Positions 31,103 to 39,926 of a DNA stretch of 64,000 bases are shown here, in pieces (within the stretch, counting starts at the first letter, position 1; each line of letters opens with the position of its first letter). The DNA lies in the NCBI RefSeq assembly GCF_000420305.1, contig NZ_ATUR01000004.1, forward strand, positions 310,001 through 374,000. The letters are read 5' to 3'. Origin of the DNA: Novosphingopyxis baekryungensis DSM 16222 (lineage in GTDB: Bacteria; Pseudomonadota; Alphaproteobacteria; Sphingomonadales; Sphingomonadaceae). The notes below the pieces were generated by a model. The model was not told where the DNA came from and made no database searches. It saw only the letters and a list, made by a program, of their open reading frames with translations. A program made the translations under genes and the position numbers.

Positions 31103-32043
31103 TTGGGTTCATAGTCCGGCAATGGCTGCGAGGAGATGAGCGATCCCGCACCGCCCTGCTCGACCTGCTCGGTCAGATTCTTGAGCGACTTGGTGGTGGC
31201 CCGCAAATCGCGCACCAGCGTGTTCACTTCCGGCAATGTCTGCTCGGAGAAGGTGGTCACACCGGGCTTGGCTGCCGTCACAGTGTCTTCCAGGGCCTCC
31301 ATGCTGCGCTGGGCAGACGCCATCGTCTTGCGCAGCTCGGCGGCGATCTGTTGCCCGTCGCTGTTCACCAGCTTGTCCGTGCTGTTGGCCAGATTGCCCA
31401 GCTGCTCTGCAGCGTCGCCTGCCTGCGCAATGGCCACACGGGCATCCTTGAGCGCCGCGTTCAACTCCGGTGCCTGCTGGGCGAAACTGGCCGAAATGGA
31501 TTCCACATTGTTCAGCAACTGCGAGAAGCTTTCCTGATTGTCTTCAGACAATAGCTGGCTGAGCCGCTCGGTCAGGGTCGACAGTCGCTCGACCAGCAGC
31601 GGCGCATTGTTCAACAATTCGCCCAGCGCACCGGGCTTGGTGGGAATGACGGGAACACCCTCCGGCCCTTCCTCGACGATCGGCGGGGCGCCCTTGGCCG
31701 CGCCGCTCAACTGAATCTCCGAGACGCCGGTAAAGCCGATGCTGCTGATCGTGGCCATCGTGCCCTGCAGGATCGGCACGGCGTCATCGACCGAGATGCG
31801 CACGCGCACGAACTCGGGATCGTTTTCCCACAGCCTGATCGCCTTCACCTGGCCCACGGGCACGCCGGAATAGGCCACGCCCGATCCGGTCGCCAGACCG
31901 CTCACCGAGCTTTTGAAGAAGATGTCATACTCCTTGCGGTCACCTTCGCCGAAACGGGCCAGCCAGATGATCAGGATCACCGCAGCAGTCACCAGCAGCA
32001 GCGTGACCGCGCCAACCAGTACATTATTGGATTTGGTTTCCAT
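31099..32043 (-). CDS. MlaD-type MCE-domain protein
   Basis: This is the substrate-binding or tunnel component of a lipid transporter between the inner and outer membranes. It has 314 residues: a single N-terminal transmembrane helix (VLVGAVTLLLVTAAVILIIW), an MCE domain at residues 38-120 (SVSGLATGSGVAYSGVPVGQ, GTMATISSIGFTGVSEIQL), then a long helical coiled region of about 170 residues with heptad-like leucines. The long tail is longer than E. coli MlaD (183 residues) and closer to PqiB/YebT-like or alphaproteobacterial forms. It is 10 bases downstream of the ATPase gene and overlaps the lipoprotein gene. Confidence 0.92.
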   Translation of the reverse strand: METKSNNVLVGAVTLLLVTAAVILIIWLARFGEGDRKEYDIFFKSSVSGLATGSGVAYSGVPVGQVKAIRLWENDPEFVRVRISVDDAVPILQGTMATISSIGFTGVSEIQLSGAAKGAPPIVEEGPEGVPVIPTKPGALGELLNNAPLLVERLSTLTERLSQLLSEDNQESFSQLLNNVESISASFAQQAPELNAALKDARVAIAQAGDAAEQLGNLANSTDKLVNSDGQQIAAELRKTMASAQRSMEALEDTVTAAKPGVTTFSEQTLPEVNTLVRDLRATTKSLKNLTEQVEQGGAGSLISSQPLPDYEPK

Positions 32044-32053
32044 CGCCTGTGCC

Positions 32054-32929
32054 TTATGCCTTGCCGTCCAAGGCGCTGTCTATCGCCTTCTGTTCATTCC
32101 GCTTCATGCGCGCATTCTGCTCACTGGCACCGGTTGCGGCGCGCCCGCGCGGTCCGGTGAAATATTCGGTGATCCATTCATGATCCAGCTGGATCAGTTC
32201 ATCGATCGTGCCCTTGGCGATAACCTTCCGGTCAGCCAGCACCGCCACCCGATCGCAGATCGCATGGAGCGTATCCAGATCATGGGTGATCAGGAAAACG
32301 GTAAAGCCCAAGGTGTCCTGCAGGCTCTTGGTCAGCTCATCGAACTTCGCCGCGCCGATCGGGTCCAGCCCGGCCGTGGGTTCATCCAGAAACAATAGAT
32401 CGGGGTCCATCGCCAGCGCCCGCGCAAGACCGGCGCGCTTCTTCATGCCGCCCGACAGTTCGGACGGATATTTATTGGCCGATTCAGCAGGAAGCCCGAC
32501 CAGATTGATCTTGTAGCGCGCCAGTTCGTCCAGCAGGCGCGGCGTGAAGTCCGGGTAGAATTCGCGCAGGGGCACTTGCACATTTTCCGCCACCGTCAGC
32601 GTGGAGAACAGCGCGCCGCCCTGGAACAGAACGCCCCAGCGCTTGCGCACGTCCTGCGCCTCGGTGCCTTCTTCCTGCACATCGCCTTCGTCTTCGCCCA
32701 GCATATTGTGGCCGAACACCTGGATCGACCCGGCATCGGGGTTCTGCAGGCCGATGATAGAGCGCATCAACACCGACTTGCCGGTGCCCGATCCACCGAC
32801 CACGCCGAGGATCTCGCCGCGGCACACGTCCAGATCCAGCCCCTCGTGGATCACCTGGTTGCCGAAGCTGTTCCTCAGCCCGCGCACCTTGATTACGGTT
32901 TCCGGAATGCGAGAGGTGGCGCGTGTCAT
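32054..32929 (-). CDS. MlaF-type ABC transporter ATPase
   Basis: This cytoplasmic ATPase powers the MCE lipid transporter. It has 291 residues. Walker A GGSGTGKSVLMRSI is near residue 45, the ABC signature LSGGMKKRAGLARALAMDPD near 160, Walker B LLFLDEPTAGLDPIGA follows, and the switch histidine is in FLITHDLDTL. An acidic insert DEGDVQEEGTEAQD lies after the helical start, not usual in E. coli MlaF. The start overlaps the end of the permease gene by four bases (ATGA), so coupling is expected. The C-terminal tail after RKVIAKGTIDELI is basic and helical. Confidence 0.93.
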   Translation of the reverse strand: MTRATSRIPETVIKVRGLRNSFGNQVIHEGLDLDVCRGEILGVVGGSGTGKSVLMRSIIGLQNPDAGSIQVFGHNMLGEDEGDVQEEGTEAQDVRKRWGVLFQGGALFSTLTVAENVQVPLREFYPDFTPRLLDELARYKINLVGLPAESANKYPSELSGGMKKRAGLARALAMDPDLLFLDEPTAGLDPIGAAKFDELTKSLQDTLGFTVFLITHDLDTLHAICDRVAVLADRKVIAKGTIDELIQLDHEWITEYFTGPRGRAATGASEQNARMKRNEQKAIDSALDGKA

Positions 32930-34035
32930 ACCCAGCCCAATGCGCTGAAGAAGACCGCGAAAAAGGCGTCGAGCACGATCACCATGAAGATGGCCTGCAC
33001 CACGGCTGCCGTGGTCTTTAGCCCCACCTGCTCGGCATCATTTTCCACCTGCAGCCCCTGATAGCAGCCCGATATCGCCACGATCGCGCCGAACACCGGC
33101 GCCTTGATCAGCGCGATCCACAGATCGGTAATCGGCGTCACTTCACGCAGGCGCGAAACGAAAGTGGAGGGCGGAATGTCGAGGCCGATCCAGCACAGCA
33201 GACCACCGCCCACGATCGCGATGATCGAGGCATAGATCGTCAGCAGCGGCATCATGAGAATGGTGGCGATCACACGGGGCAATACGAGCGCTTCGGTTGG
33301 AGAGACGCCGATGGTGCGCATCGCGTCCACTTCCTCGGTCAGCTTCATCGTGCCGATCTGCGCGGCAAAGGCACTGCCCGATCGGCCCGCGACCATGATG
33401 GCCGTCATCAGCACTCCCAGCTCACGCAGGGTGAGGCGGCCGACCAGATTGATGGTGAAGATCTCCGCGCCGAACGCGCGCAGTTGCACCGCGCCCTGCT
33501 GCGCGATGACCACCCCGATCAGGAAGCTCATCAGCCCGACAATGCCCAGGGCGCGCACGCCCACGACATCGAACCGCTGGATCAAGGCGTGCCAGCGGAT
33601 GCGGCTGGGATGCATCAGCAGCCGCCCCATGGAGACCACCGTCTGCCCGAAGAAGCCGATCAACCCGATGAAGCTGGTGATGCCGACGATGGTCGCCTCA
33701 CCCACTTCGGCCAGCATGGCCTGGAAGGGCGGTCCATGCTCACGCTTCAGTTCGACCGGCTCATCAGCCCGTCGCACTTCCTCGATCAGTTGCTGCGCGT
33801 CGGCGTCGCCGCCTGTAATCTCGGCATCATTGTCGCGCGCCGTGCGCACGAGCAGCCATGCCCCCACGGTGTCCAGATGCTCGATAGCGGAGATATCCAG
33901 CACCGAAACGTCCGGAACATCACGCAGGCGGCGGGAGAGATCGCCTATCTGCGAGATCGACAGACTGCCGGTGAAGACGAGCTGGCGCCCGCCCTCACCA
34001 TTCTGTTCCTCAAAATCTGCGCGCGCACTCATCAC
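32926..34035 (-). CDS. MlaE-type permease with N-terminal STAS domain (MlaB-MlaE fusion)
   Basis: This is an inner-membrane permease of about 369 residues. The first 95 form a STAS-like domain (LSISQIGDLSRRLRD, SVLDISAIEHLDTVGAWLL), the part that E. coli makes separately as MlaB. The permease starts near residue 110, with five or six hydrophobic segments and the family segments GAVQLRAFGAEIFTINLVG and ELGVLMTAIMVAGRSGSAFA, and the EEVDAMRTIGVSPTEALVLP loop. Starts at 34035 (GTG) and 34032 (ATG) are next to each other. It begins the ABC operon (permease, ATPase, MCE, lipoprotein), 48 bases after the PLP-enzyme gene on the same strand. The direction of lipid flow is not predictable. Confidence 0.92.
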   Translation of the reverse strand: MMSARADFEEQNGEGGRQLVFTGSLSISQIGDLSRRLRDVPDVSVLDISAIEHLDTVGAWLLVRTARDNDAEITGGDADAQQLIEEVRRADEPVELKREHGPPFQAMLAEVGEATIVGITSFIGLIGFFGQTVVSMGRLLMHPSRIRWHALIQRFDVVGVRALGIVGLMSFLIGVVIAQQGAVQLRAFGAEIFTINLVGRLTLRELGVLMTAIMVAGRSGSAFAAQIGTMKLTEEVDAMRTIGVSPTEALVLPRVIATILMMPLLTIYASIIAIVGGGLLCWIGLDIPPSTFVSRLREVTPITDLWIALIKAPVFGAIVAISGCYQGLQVENDAEQVGLKTTAAVVQAIFMVIVLDAFFAVFFSALGWV

Positions 34036-34083
34036 CCGCGCAAATGGACGATTAAAGCCTTGGGCACAAGCGCCAAACCGTTG

Positions 34084-35415
34084 TTATACCGCGTCCAGCG
34101 CCTGGGCAAAATCGGCAATCAGATCATCCGCATCTTCCACGCCGATCGAGATGCGCACCAGATTGTCGGTGATCCCCAGCGCCGCCTTGCGATCGTCCGA
34201 GACGGAAATATGCGTCATCGCCGCGGGATGGCTGGCCAGCGTTTCGGTGCCGCCCAGGCTGACCGCCAGCTTGGCGATCTTCAGATTGTCGAGGAAGCGG
34301 AAGCTCTCTTCCTCGCCGCCCTTGATGAACACCGAGAAGGTGGACCCGGCGCCCAGGCAGTGGCGTTCGTAAATGTCCTGCTGGCGCGCATCCTCGATCA
34401 TGCCGAGATAGCCGAGCCCTTCCACCTTGGGATGGGTCTTCAGGAAGGCGCAGACCTTGGCGGCATTCTCGCCGGCGCGGCTCATGCGCAGCTCCACCGT
34501 CTCCAAGCTGCGCAGCAGCATCCAGGCGGTGTTGGGATCGGTGATCGTGCCGATGGTGTTGCGCATGGCGCGAATCGGGTCGAGCCAGCGCTTTTCGCCG
34601 AGCGCCGCACCGGCCACCAGATCGCTATGCCCACCGACATATTTGGTCAGCGAGTAGAGCACGATGTCCGCACCATGATCGAGCGGGCGCTGCCACAGCG
34701 GGCCGAGGAAGGTGTTGTCGATGGCCACCGGCGGCATGTCGTCGCCCGTCCCGAACACGGCGTCGCGCGCGGCGGAGACGCCCTCGATATCGACCAGCGC
34801 GTTGGTCGGGTTGGCCGGGCTTTCCAGATAGACCAGCGCCACCTTGGAACCGCGATCGTCCGCGATGTCCTTGGCCTTTTGCAGCATCTCCTGAATGTCC
34901 TCCGGCTTCGCACCGGCGGGGAAATCGAGGAAGGTGATGCCGAATTTGGACATGATCTTGGCGATCATCGTCTCGGTCGCCGCATAAAGCGGGCCGCTGT
35001 GGACGATCACGTCGTTCTGGCTGACCAGCGCCATCATGGTGGTGGCGATGGCCGACATGCCGCTGGAGAAGACCAGTGCATCCTCGGCCTCTTCCCACAC
35101 GCTCAGGCGGTCCTCGACGATTTCCTGATTGGGGTTGTTGAAGCGCGAATAGACCAGGCCTTCCGCCCCGCCGGGGCGCTTGCCGGTGATCCCTTCGAAA
35201 TGGCGCTTGCCCGCCGCCGCGCTTTCGAAAGCGAAGGTGGAGGTCAGGAAGATCGGCGCCTTCAGCGATCCTTCGGACAGCTTGGGATCGAAGCCATGGC
35301 CCATCATCAGCGTGGAGGGTTTCAGACGGCGGCCGTCGATCTCCTTCACATCGGGTTTGGGGCGGCGGCGCGGGGTCATGGTGCCAAGCGGCGGGTTCTC
35401 GTTATGGTCGCTCAT
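34084..35415 (-). CDS. Cystathionine gamma-synthase-family PLP enzyme
   Basis: This is a Cys/Met-metabolism PLP-dependent enzyme of 443 residues. The PLP lysine lies in LYSLTKYVGGHSDLVAG, YSRFNNPNQ provides the phosphate-binding tyrosine, and SSGMSAIATTMMAL and YLESPANPT are further marks. Members include cystathionine gamma-synthase, methionine gamma-lyase and O-succinylhomoserine sulfhydrylase; the long N-terminal stretch before LKPSTLMMGHG and NTFLGPLWQRPLDHGAD do not settle which. No ribosome site stronger than GAAC-like text is seen before ATG 35415. The 259-base gap upstream holds nothing I can name; I looked for a SAM riboswitch there and did not find one. Confidence 0.85.
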   Translation of the reverse strand: MSDHNENPPLGTMTPRRRPKPDVKEIDGRRLKPSTLMMGHGFDPKLSEGSLKAPIFLTSTFAFESAAAGKRHFEGITGKRPGGAEGLVYSRFNNPNQEIVEDRLSVWEEAEDALVFSSGMSAIATTMMALVSQNDVIVHSGPLYAATETMIAKIMSKFGITFLDFPAGAKPEDIQEMLQKAKDIADDRGSKVALVYLESPANPTNALVDIEGVSAARDAVFGTGDDMPPVAIDNTFLGPLWQRPLDHGADIVLYSLTKYVGGHSDLVAGAALGEKRWLDPIRAMRNTIGTITDPNTAWMLLRSLETVELRMSRAGENAAKVCAFLKTHPKVEGLGYLGMIEDARQQDIYERHCLGAGSTFSVFIKGGEEESFRFLDNLKIAKLAVSLGGTETLASHPAAMTHISVSDDRKAALGITDNLVRISIGVEDADDLIADFAQALDAV

Positions 35416-35674
35416 GGAATGGGTCGTCCTGCAATGGTGGGTGCCGCTCGGCTGGGAAGCCGCGGCCTATGTCCACCGATGTAGAGCGCGCGGGCGGCAA
35501 GGACAACGCCAGCCGGTTCACACGGGGTCACACTGTCCAGAGACGCAAATGCGGCGGGCCGCGCGGGCATGGCTTTCGGCCCGGCAAAATGCGGAGGTCT
35601 TGAGAGGGCGGCGGGAAACGACCATGCCGCCATCCAAGCAGGCGAACCCCTACATTTCCAGCGGCTTGTAGCGC

Positions 35675-36439
35675 TCAGCGCGCGGGCAAGCCGATCAGCG
35701 ATAGCTGCCGCCCATAATCGGCCTCGCCGCGATGCGTGGCGCGGCGATAGCTGAAATAGCGGTCCTCCAGCCTGTAGGTATCGCGGCCCACACAGGCGAC
35801 GCGCGGCACGCCCGCCCGCCCCAGCCGCGCGGCGACATAGCCTTCCAGATCGAACTGGTGATGGTCCGGCTGGCCCGGCGCGAAAAAGGCGTCATTTTGC
35901 CCGTCGGCCTCGATGAAGCGCTCGTAAAAGCCCTCGTCCACCTCATAACTGGCCTGCGCGATGCATGGGCCGACAGCGGCGGCGATGCGCGCCCGGTCCG
36001 CGCCGAGCGCTTCCATCGCGGCAATGGTGGCATCGGTCACGCCGCCCAGCGCGCCCTTCCATCCAGCATGCGCCGCGCCGATCACGCCCGCTTGTTCGTC
36101 CGCCAGCAGCACCGGCGCGCAATCGGCGGTGAGGATGCCGAGCAGCAGCCCCGGTGTGGCCGTGACCATCGCATCGGCCCGGGGCCTCGCATCGGCGGGC
36201 AGCGGACCGGTGAGCGTCACCACATCGGCGCCATGCACCTGATACACCGTCTGCAGCGGGGCATCGGGCATGATCGCATCGGCCGCCAGACGGCGGTTTT
36301 CGGCCACCGCCAGCGGATCGTCGTCGGAACCGACGCCCACGTTCAGATCGCGGTAGAGCCCGTTGGAGACACCGCCGGTGCGGCCGAGAAAGCCGTGCGG
36401 GGTGGAAGCGAGCGTATCGGCGGCCGCGATGTCGATCAT
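35675..36439 (-). CDS. pgeF: Laccase-domain protein PgeF (YfiH family)
   Basis: This is a protein of 254 residues of the polyphenol oxidase/laccase-domain family. Bacterial members edit peptidoglycan precursors or act as purine nucleoside phosphorylase or adenosine deaminase; which applies here is not visible. The metal-site residues are present: QVHGADVV (His), GILTADCAPVLL (Cys), and GAAHAGWKGALGGV (His). The N-terminal TPHGFLGRTGGVSNGLY is also typical. It starts nine bases after the stop of pepN on the same strand, and the two appear to form an operon. Downstream lies the 259-base non-coding gap before the PLP-enzyme gene. Confidence 0.93.
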   Translation of the reverse strand: MIDIAAADTLASTPHGFLGRTGGVSNGLYRDLNVGVGSDDDPLAVAENRRLAADAIMPDAPLQTVYQVHGADVVTLTGPLPADARPRADAMVTATPGLLLGILTADCAPVLLADEQAGVIGAAHAGWKGALGGVTDATIAAMEALGADRARIAAAVGPCIAQASYEVDEGFYERFIEADGQNDAFFAPGQPDHHQFDLEGYVAARLGRAGVPRVACVGRDTYRLEDRYFSYRRATHRGEADYGRQLSLIGLPAR

Positions 36440-36448
36440 GGGTTTGTG

Positions 36449-39058
36449 CTAGCGCCCCAGACTTTTCAGCACCTGCTCGCTGGTGTCCTTGGACAGGTCC
36501 GGCTTGTCGGCAATCCGTTCCAGCTCCGCACGCATCATGGCGGAGCGCTGTTCCTCGAACCGGCGCCAGCGGCCCAGCGTGGGCACGAAGCGGGCGGCAA
36601 GCTGGGCGTTCTGGCCGTCCAGCGTCAGGATCAGATCGGCCAGCATGCGATAGCCCTCGCCCGACAGATCGTGGAAGCGCGCCTGATTGGCGGTGAAGCT
36701 GCCATAGAGCGAGCGGACGCGATTGGGGTTTTTCAGCGTGAAATCGGGATGCTGGCTGAGCGCCCTGACCGCTTCCATGGTGTCGCCGCGCAGGGACAGC
36801 GCCTGCAGGCCGAACCATTTGTCGAGCACCAGCGCATCCTCACGGTAGCGCTGATAGAAGATATCGAGCGCAGCCTCCCGCTTGGGCGATTGCGTGTGCG
36901 ACAGCGTGGCGAGCGCGGACAGGCGCTGCGTCATATTGTTGGCCTGCTCGAACTGCCCAAAGGCCAGATCCGCGCCGGCGTCCTCATCGGCGGCGGCAAT
37001 GTAGGACAGGGCCACGGTTTGCAGCCGCCGGGCGGCGCGCGCCTCGGGCTCCAGCGAGAAGGGGATGGCCGCGCAGGCATCATAATGCGCCTGCCAGCGG
37101 TCCTGCAAACTGGTCGCCAGCGTCGTGCGCAGCCTGGCGCGCTCGGCATGGATCGCGGCAGGATCGATCAGCAGCATCTGCTCGCCCAGAAAGCTCTCGG
37201 CGGGCGGCTGCACCATCTCGGCCAGGAAGGCGCGGCCGATGCCCTCCTCGTCCAGCGCGGCGGCGATAGAATCGACGATCAGCGGCGCATGGCCGCTATC
37301 GCCTGCGCCGTCCTGCGACACCGCGCCGACCAGATGGTCGATCATCAGCTGCTGCATCGCCTCGAAGCGGGAGAAGGGATCGTCGTCATGGGCCGAAAGG
37401 AACGCCAGATCGGCGGGGTCGCGGCGGCTGTCGAGGATGATCGGCGCGGAGAAACCGCGATTGATCGACAGGACGGGCGCCTCGGCAAAGCCGTCGAAAC
37501 TCACGGTCTTTTCGGGCGCATCGAGCACCACCAGTTCCTCGCGCAGATTGCGGCCCGTCGCCCGGTCGAACAACGCGATGCGCAGCGGGATCACCATCTC
37601 GCTCGGCGCTGGCTCCTCGGTCCCGGCGCCCTTGGTCTGGGAGAGTTTCAGCACCGCCGAATCCCCCTGATGCGACAAGGTGGCCGCGACATGCGGCGTG
37701 CCCGCCTCGCTATACCAGCGGCGGAACTGGGTCAGATCGGTCTTGCCACCATCCTCGATCGCGCGGACGAAATCCTCGCAGGTCGCCGCTTCGCCGTCAT
37801 GCCGGTCGAAATACAGATCGGTGCCCTGCCGGAACCGCTCGGCCCCGATCATGGTCAGCATCATGCGGATGACCTCGGCGCCCTTGTTGTAGATGGTCGC
37901 GGTGTAGAAATTCGAGATTTCCATATAGCTGTCGGGCCGGATGGGGTGCGCCAGCGGGCCGCCATCCTCGGGGAACTGCGCGGCGCGCAGGATGCGCACA
38001 TCCTCGATCCGCTTGACCGGCTCCGATCCCATATGCGCGCTGAACTGCTGATCGCGCAGCACGGTGAAGCCTTCTTTCAGGCTGAGCTGGAACCAGTCCC
38101 GGCAGGTGACGCGATTGCCCGACCAGTTGTGGAAATATTCATGGGCGACGACGCCTTCGATACCGTCATAATCATTGTCGGTCGCGGTGTCGGGATCGGC
38201 CAGGATATAGCGCGTGTTGAAGATGTTGAGGCCCTTGTTCTCCATCGCGCCCATGTTGAAATCGCTGACGGCGACGATGTTGAAGATGTCCAGGTCATAT
38301 TCCCGGCCATAGGTCTCCTCGTCCCATTTCATCGAATTTTTCAGCGCGGTCATGGCATGGCCGGTGCGCTCCAGATCGCCCTCGCGCACGAAAATGCCCA
38401 GATCGACCTTGCGCCCGCTCATGGTGGTGAAGTGATCGCGATTGACGACGAGATCGCCCGCGACGAGCGCGAACAGATAGCTGGGTTTCAGATGCGGATC
38501 GTTCCACACGGCATAATGGCGGCCATTCTCGGTCTCGCCTTCCTCCACCAGATCGCCATTGGACAGCAGCACGGGGAAGGTCCTGGCATCGCCCTCCATC
38601 CGCACGGTGTAGCGCGACAGCACGTCGGGCCGGTCGGGATGGAAGGTGATGCGGCGGAAACCCTCCGCCTCGCACTGGGTGCACAGCATGCCATTGGTGG
38701 CAAACAGGCCCATCAGCTGCGTGTTGTCCGACGGATTGATGTCCGTGGTAATCGAGACATGATGCGCGTCGGCGGGCAGCGGCAGGATCAGATCGCCATC
38801 CTCCATCTGCCAGTCGTTCACCTTTTCACCGTCCACCAGCACGTCCAGCGGCGTGATCCCGTCGCCCTTCAGGCGCAGCGGCTCGCGGTCCGCGCGGTCC
38901 GGATTGCGGCGCACGTCCAGCCGCGCATGCACCTTGGTGGATGCCAGCCCGAGATCGAAATCCAGCGCGACATCGGGCACCAGCCATGCGGGCGGGCTGT
39001 AATCCTCCCGCCGGATGATGGTGGGCGCTTGGGCGAAGGTTTTCTGTACGTCAGCCAT
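36449..39058 (-). CDS. pepN: Aminopeptidase N
   Basis: This is an M1 zinc aminopeptidase, cytoplasmic, that trims N-terminal residues of peptides. It has 869 residues, close to E. coli PepN. The exopeptidase motif GAMENKGLN is near residue 271 and the zinc motif HEYFHNWSGNR near 306, with the third ligand Glu in LSLKEGFTV. The segment FNTRYILADPDTATDNDYDG and the alpha-helical C-terminal dome (LSGEGYRMLADLILTLDGQN) fit the family. ATG 39058 (MADVQKTF) was chosen over an upstream in-frame start that lacks similarity. It is divergent from an epimerase-like gene, with 67 bases between the starts. Confidence 0.95.
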   Translation of the reverse strand: MADVQKTFAQAPTIIRREDYSPPAWLVPDVALDFDLGLASTKVHARLDVRRNPDRADREPLRLKGDGITPLDVLVDGEKVNDWQMEDGDLILPLPADAHHVSITTDINPSDNTQLMGLFATNGMLCTQCEAEGFRRITFHPDRPDVLSRYTVRMEGDARTFPVLLSNGDLVEEGETENGRHYAVWNDPHLKPSYLFALVAGDLVVNRDHFTTMSGRKVDLGIFVREGDLERTGHAMTALKNSMKWDEETYGREYDLDIFNIVAVSDFNMGAMENKGLNIFNTRYILADPDTATDNDYDGIEGVVAHEYFHNWSGNRVTCRDWFQLSLKEGFTVLRDQQFSAHMGSEPVKRIEDVRILRAAQFPEDGGPLAHPIRPDSYMEISNFYTATIYNKGAEVIRMMLTMIGAERFRQGTDLYFDRHDGEAATCEDFVRAIEDGGKTDLTQFRRWYSEAGTPHVAATLSHQGDSAVLKLSQTKGAGTEEPAPSEMVIPLRIALFDRATGRNLREELVVLDAPEKTVSFDGFAEAPVLSINRGFSAPIILDSRRDPADLAFLSAHDDDPFSRFEAMQQLMIDHLVGAVSQDGAGDSGHAPLIVDSIAAALDEEGIGRAFLAEMVQPPAESFLGEQMLLIDPAAIHAERARLRTTLATSLQDRWQAHYDACAAIPFSLEPEARAARRLQTVALSYIAAADEDAGADLAFGQFEQANNMTQRLSALATLSHTQSPKREAALDIFYQRYREDALVLDKWFGLQALSLRGDTMEAVRALSQHPDFTLKNPNRVRSLYGSFTANQARFHDLSGEGYRMLADLILTLDGQNAQLAARFVPTLGRWRRFEEQRSAMMRAELERIADKPDLSKDTSEQVLKSLGR

Positions 39059-39125
39059 AGTGGAGAGATGTAGGAGCGAAGCAGTTGGTTCCCAAGCGCA
39101 AAACTTCACGATAGGTCCACGGCCC

Positions 39126-39926
39126 ATGTCCCGGCACAAACATATGCTCATCTTCGGCCTCGGTTACACCGCATCGCGTCTGGCCGATGCGCTGCGACAG
39201 GAAGGCTGGCGGATCGATGCCACCGGCAGCGACGGCAATCTGGATTTCAACGACGCGGCGGCGGTGGGCGCGGCGATGGCGCAGGCCAGCCATATCCTGT
39301 CCTCGGTGCCGCCCGATCGCAAGAGCAAGAGCGACGATGTGCTGCTGCGCTATGGCGCGGCGCTGGCGCAGGCGCCCGCGCGCTGGATCGGCTATCTCAG
39401 CTCCACCGGCGTCTATGGCGATGCGGCCGGGGCGTGGGTGGACGAAAGCGCCCCCATCGGCGGCGGGCGGCGCAGCGCGCGGGCGGCGGCGGATGCGGAC
39501 TGGCAGGCTTTGCGGACTGACGTGTCCATCTTTCGCCTGCCGGGCATTTACGGGCCGGGCCGCTCGGCGCTCGACAAGGTGCGCGGGGGCAGCGCGCATC
39601 GCATCGATCTGCCGGGGCAGGTGTTCAGCCGCATCCATGTCGACGATATCGTGAGCGCCGTCATCGCCAGCTTCGATGCGCCGCCGGGCCTTTACAATAT
39701 CGGGGACGACCGCCCGGCCAGCCATAATGCGGTGACCGAGCAGGCCTGCGCGCTGCTGGGCCTGGATCCGCCCCCTTTGCAGACGATGGACGAGGCTGGA
39801 TTGTCCCAGATGGCGCGCGGTTTCTATGCCGAGAACCGGCGGGTGGCGAACGGCAAGGCCAAGCGCGTGCTGCGCTGGTCCCCGCGCTTTCCGGATTACA
39901 AGGCGGGGCTGCGCAGTCTGCTTTAG
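39126..39926 (+). CDS. NAD(P)-dependent SDR epimerase-like protein
   Basis: This is an atypical extended short-chain dehydrogenase of 266 residues. The Rossmann start is MLIFGLGYTASRLADAL, a GxGYxxxxL form as in YeeZ/YfcH-like proteins. ISSTGVYGDAAG-like text (YLSSTGVYGD) gives a possible catalytic Tyr, and FRLPGIYGPGRSALDKV with FSRIHVDDIVSAV follows. The strict YxxxK pair is not evident, so catalysis is uncertain and the substrate unknown. ATG 39126 follows AGGTCC by about seven bases. The stop overlaps the convergent DMT transporter gene by four bases. Confidence 0.82.
   Translation: MSRHKHMLIFGLGYTASRLADALRQEGWRIDATGSDGNLDFNDAAAVGAAMAQASHILSSVPPDRKSKSDDVLLRYGAALAQAPARWIGYLSSTGVYGDAAGAWVDESAPIGGGRRSARAAADADWQALRTDVSIFRLPGIYGPGRSALDKVRGGSAHRIDLPGQVFSRIHVDDIVSAVIASFDAPPGLYNIGDDRPASHNAVTEQACALLGLDPPPLQTMDEAGLSQMARGFYAENRRVANGKAKRVLRWSPRFPDYKAGLRSLL

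Noticed and set aside
35412-35633. 73-codon minus-strand frame in the gap before the PLP-enzyme gene
   Set aside because: It overlaps the upstream region of a gene on the same strand, has Pro/Ala-rich low-complexity text, no ribosome site and no family resemblance.
35416-35674. Possible SAM riboswitch before a sulfur-amino-acid enzyme gene
   Set aside because: I looked for SAM-I and SAM-II-like conserved stems on the minus strand and found no matching core.
35732-39073. 1113-codon open frame on the plus strand opposite pepN and pgeF
   Set aside because: It is an antisense mirror of two well-marked genes; its protein is rich in Gly/Arg/His/Ile with no domain, as GC-rich antisense frames tend to be.
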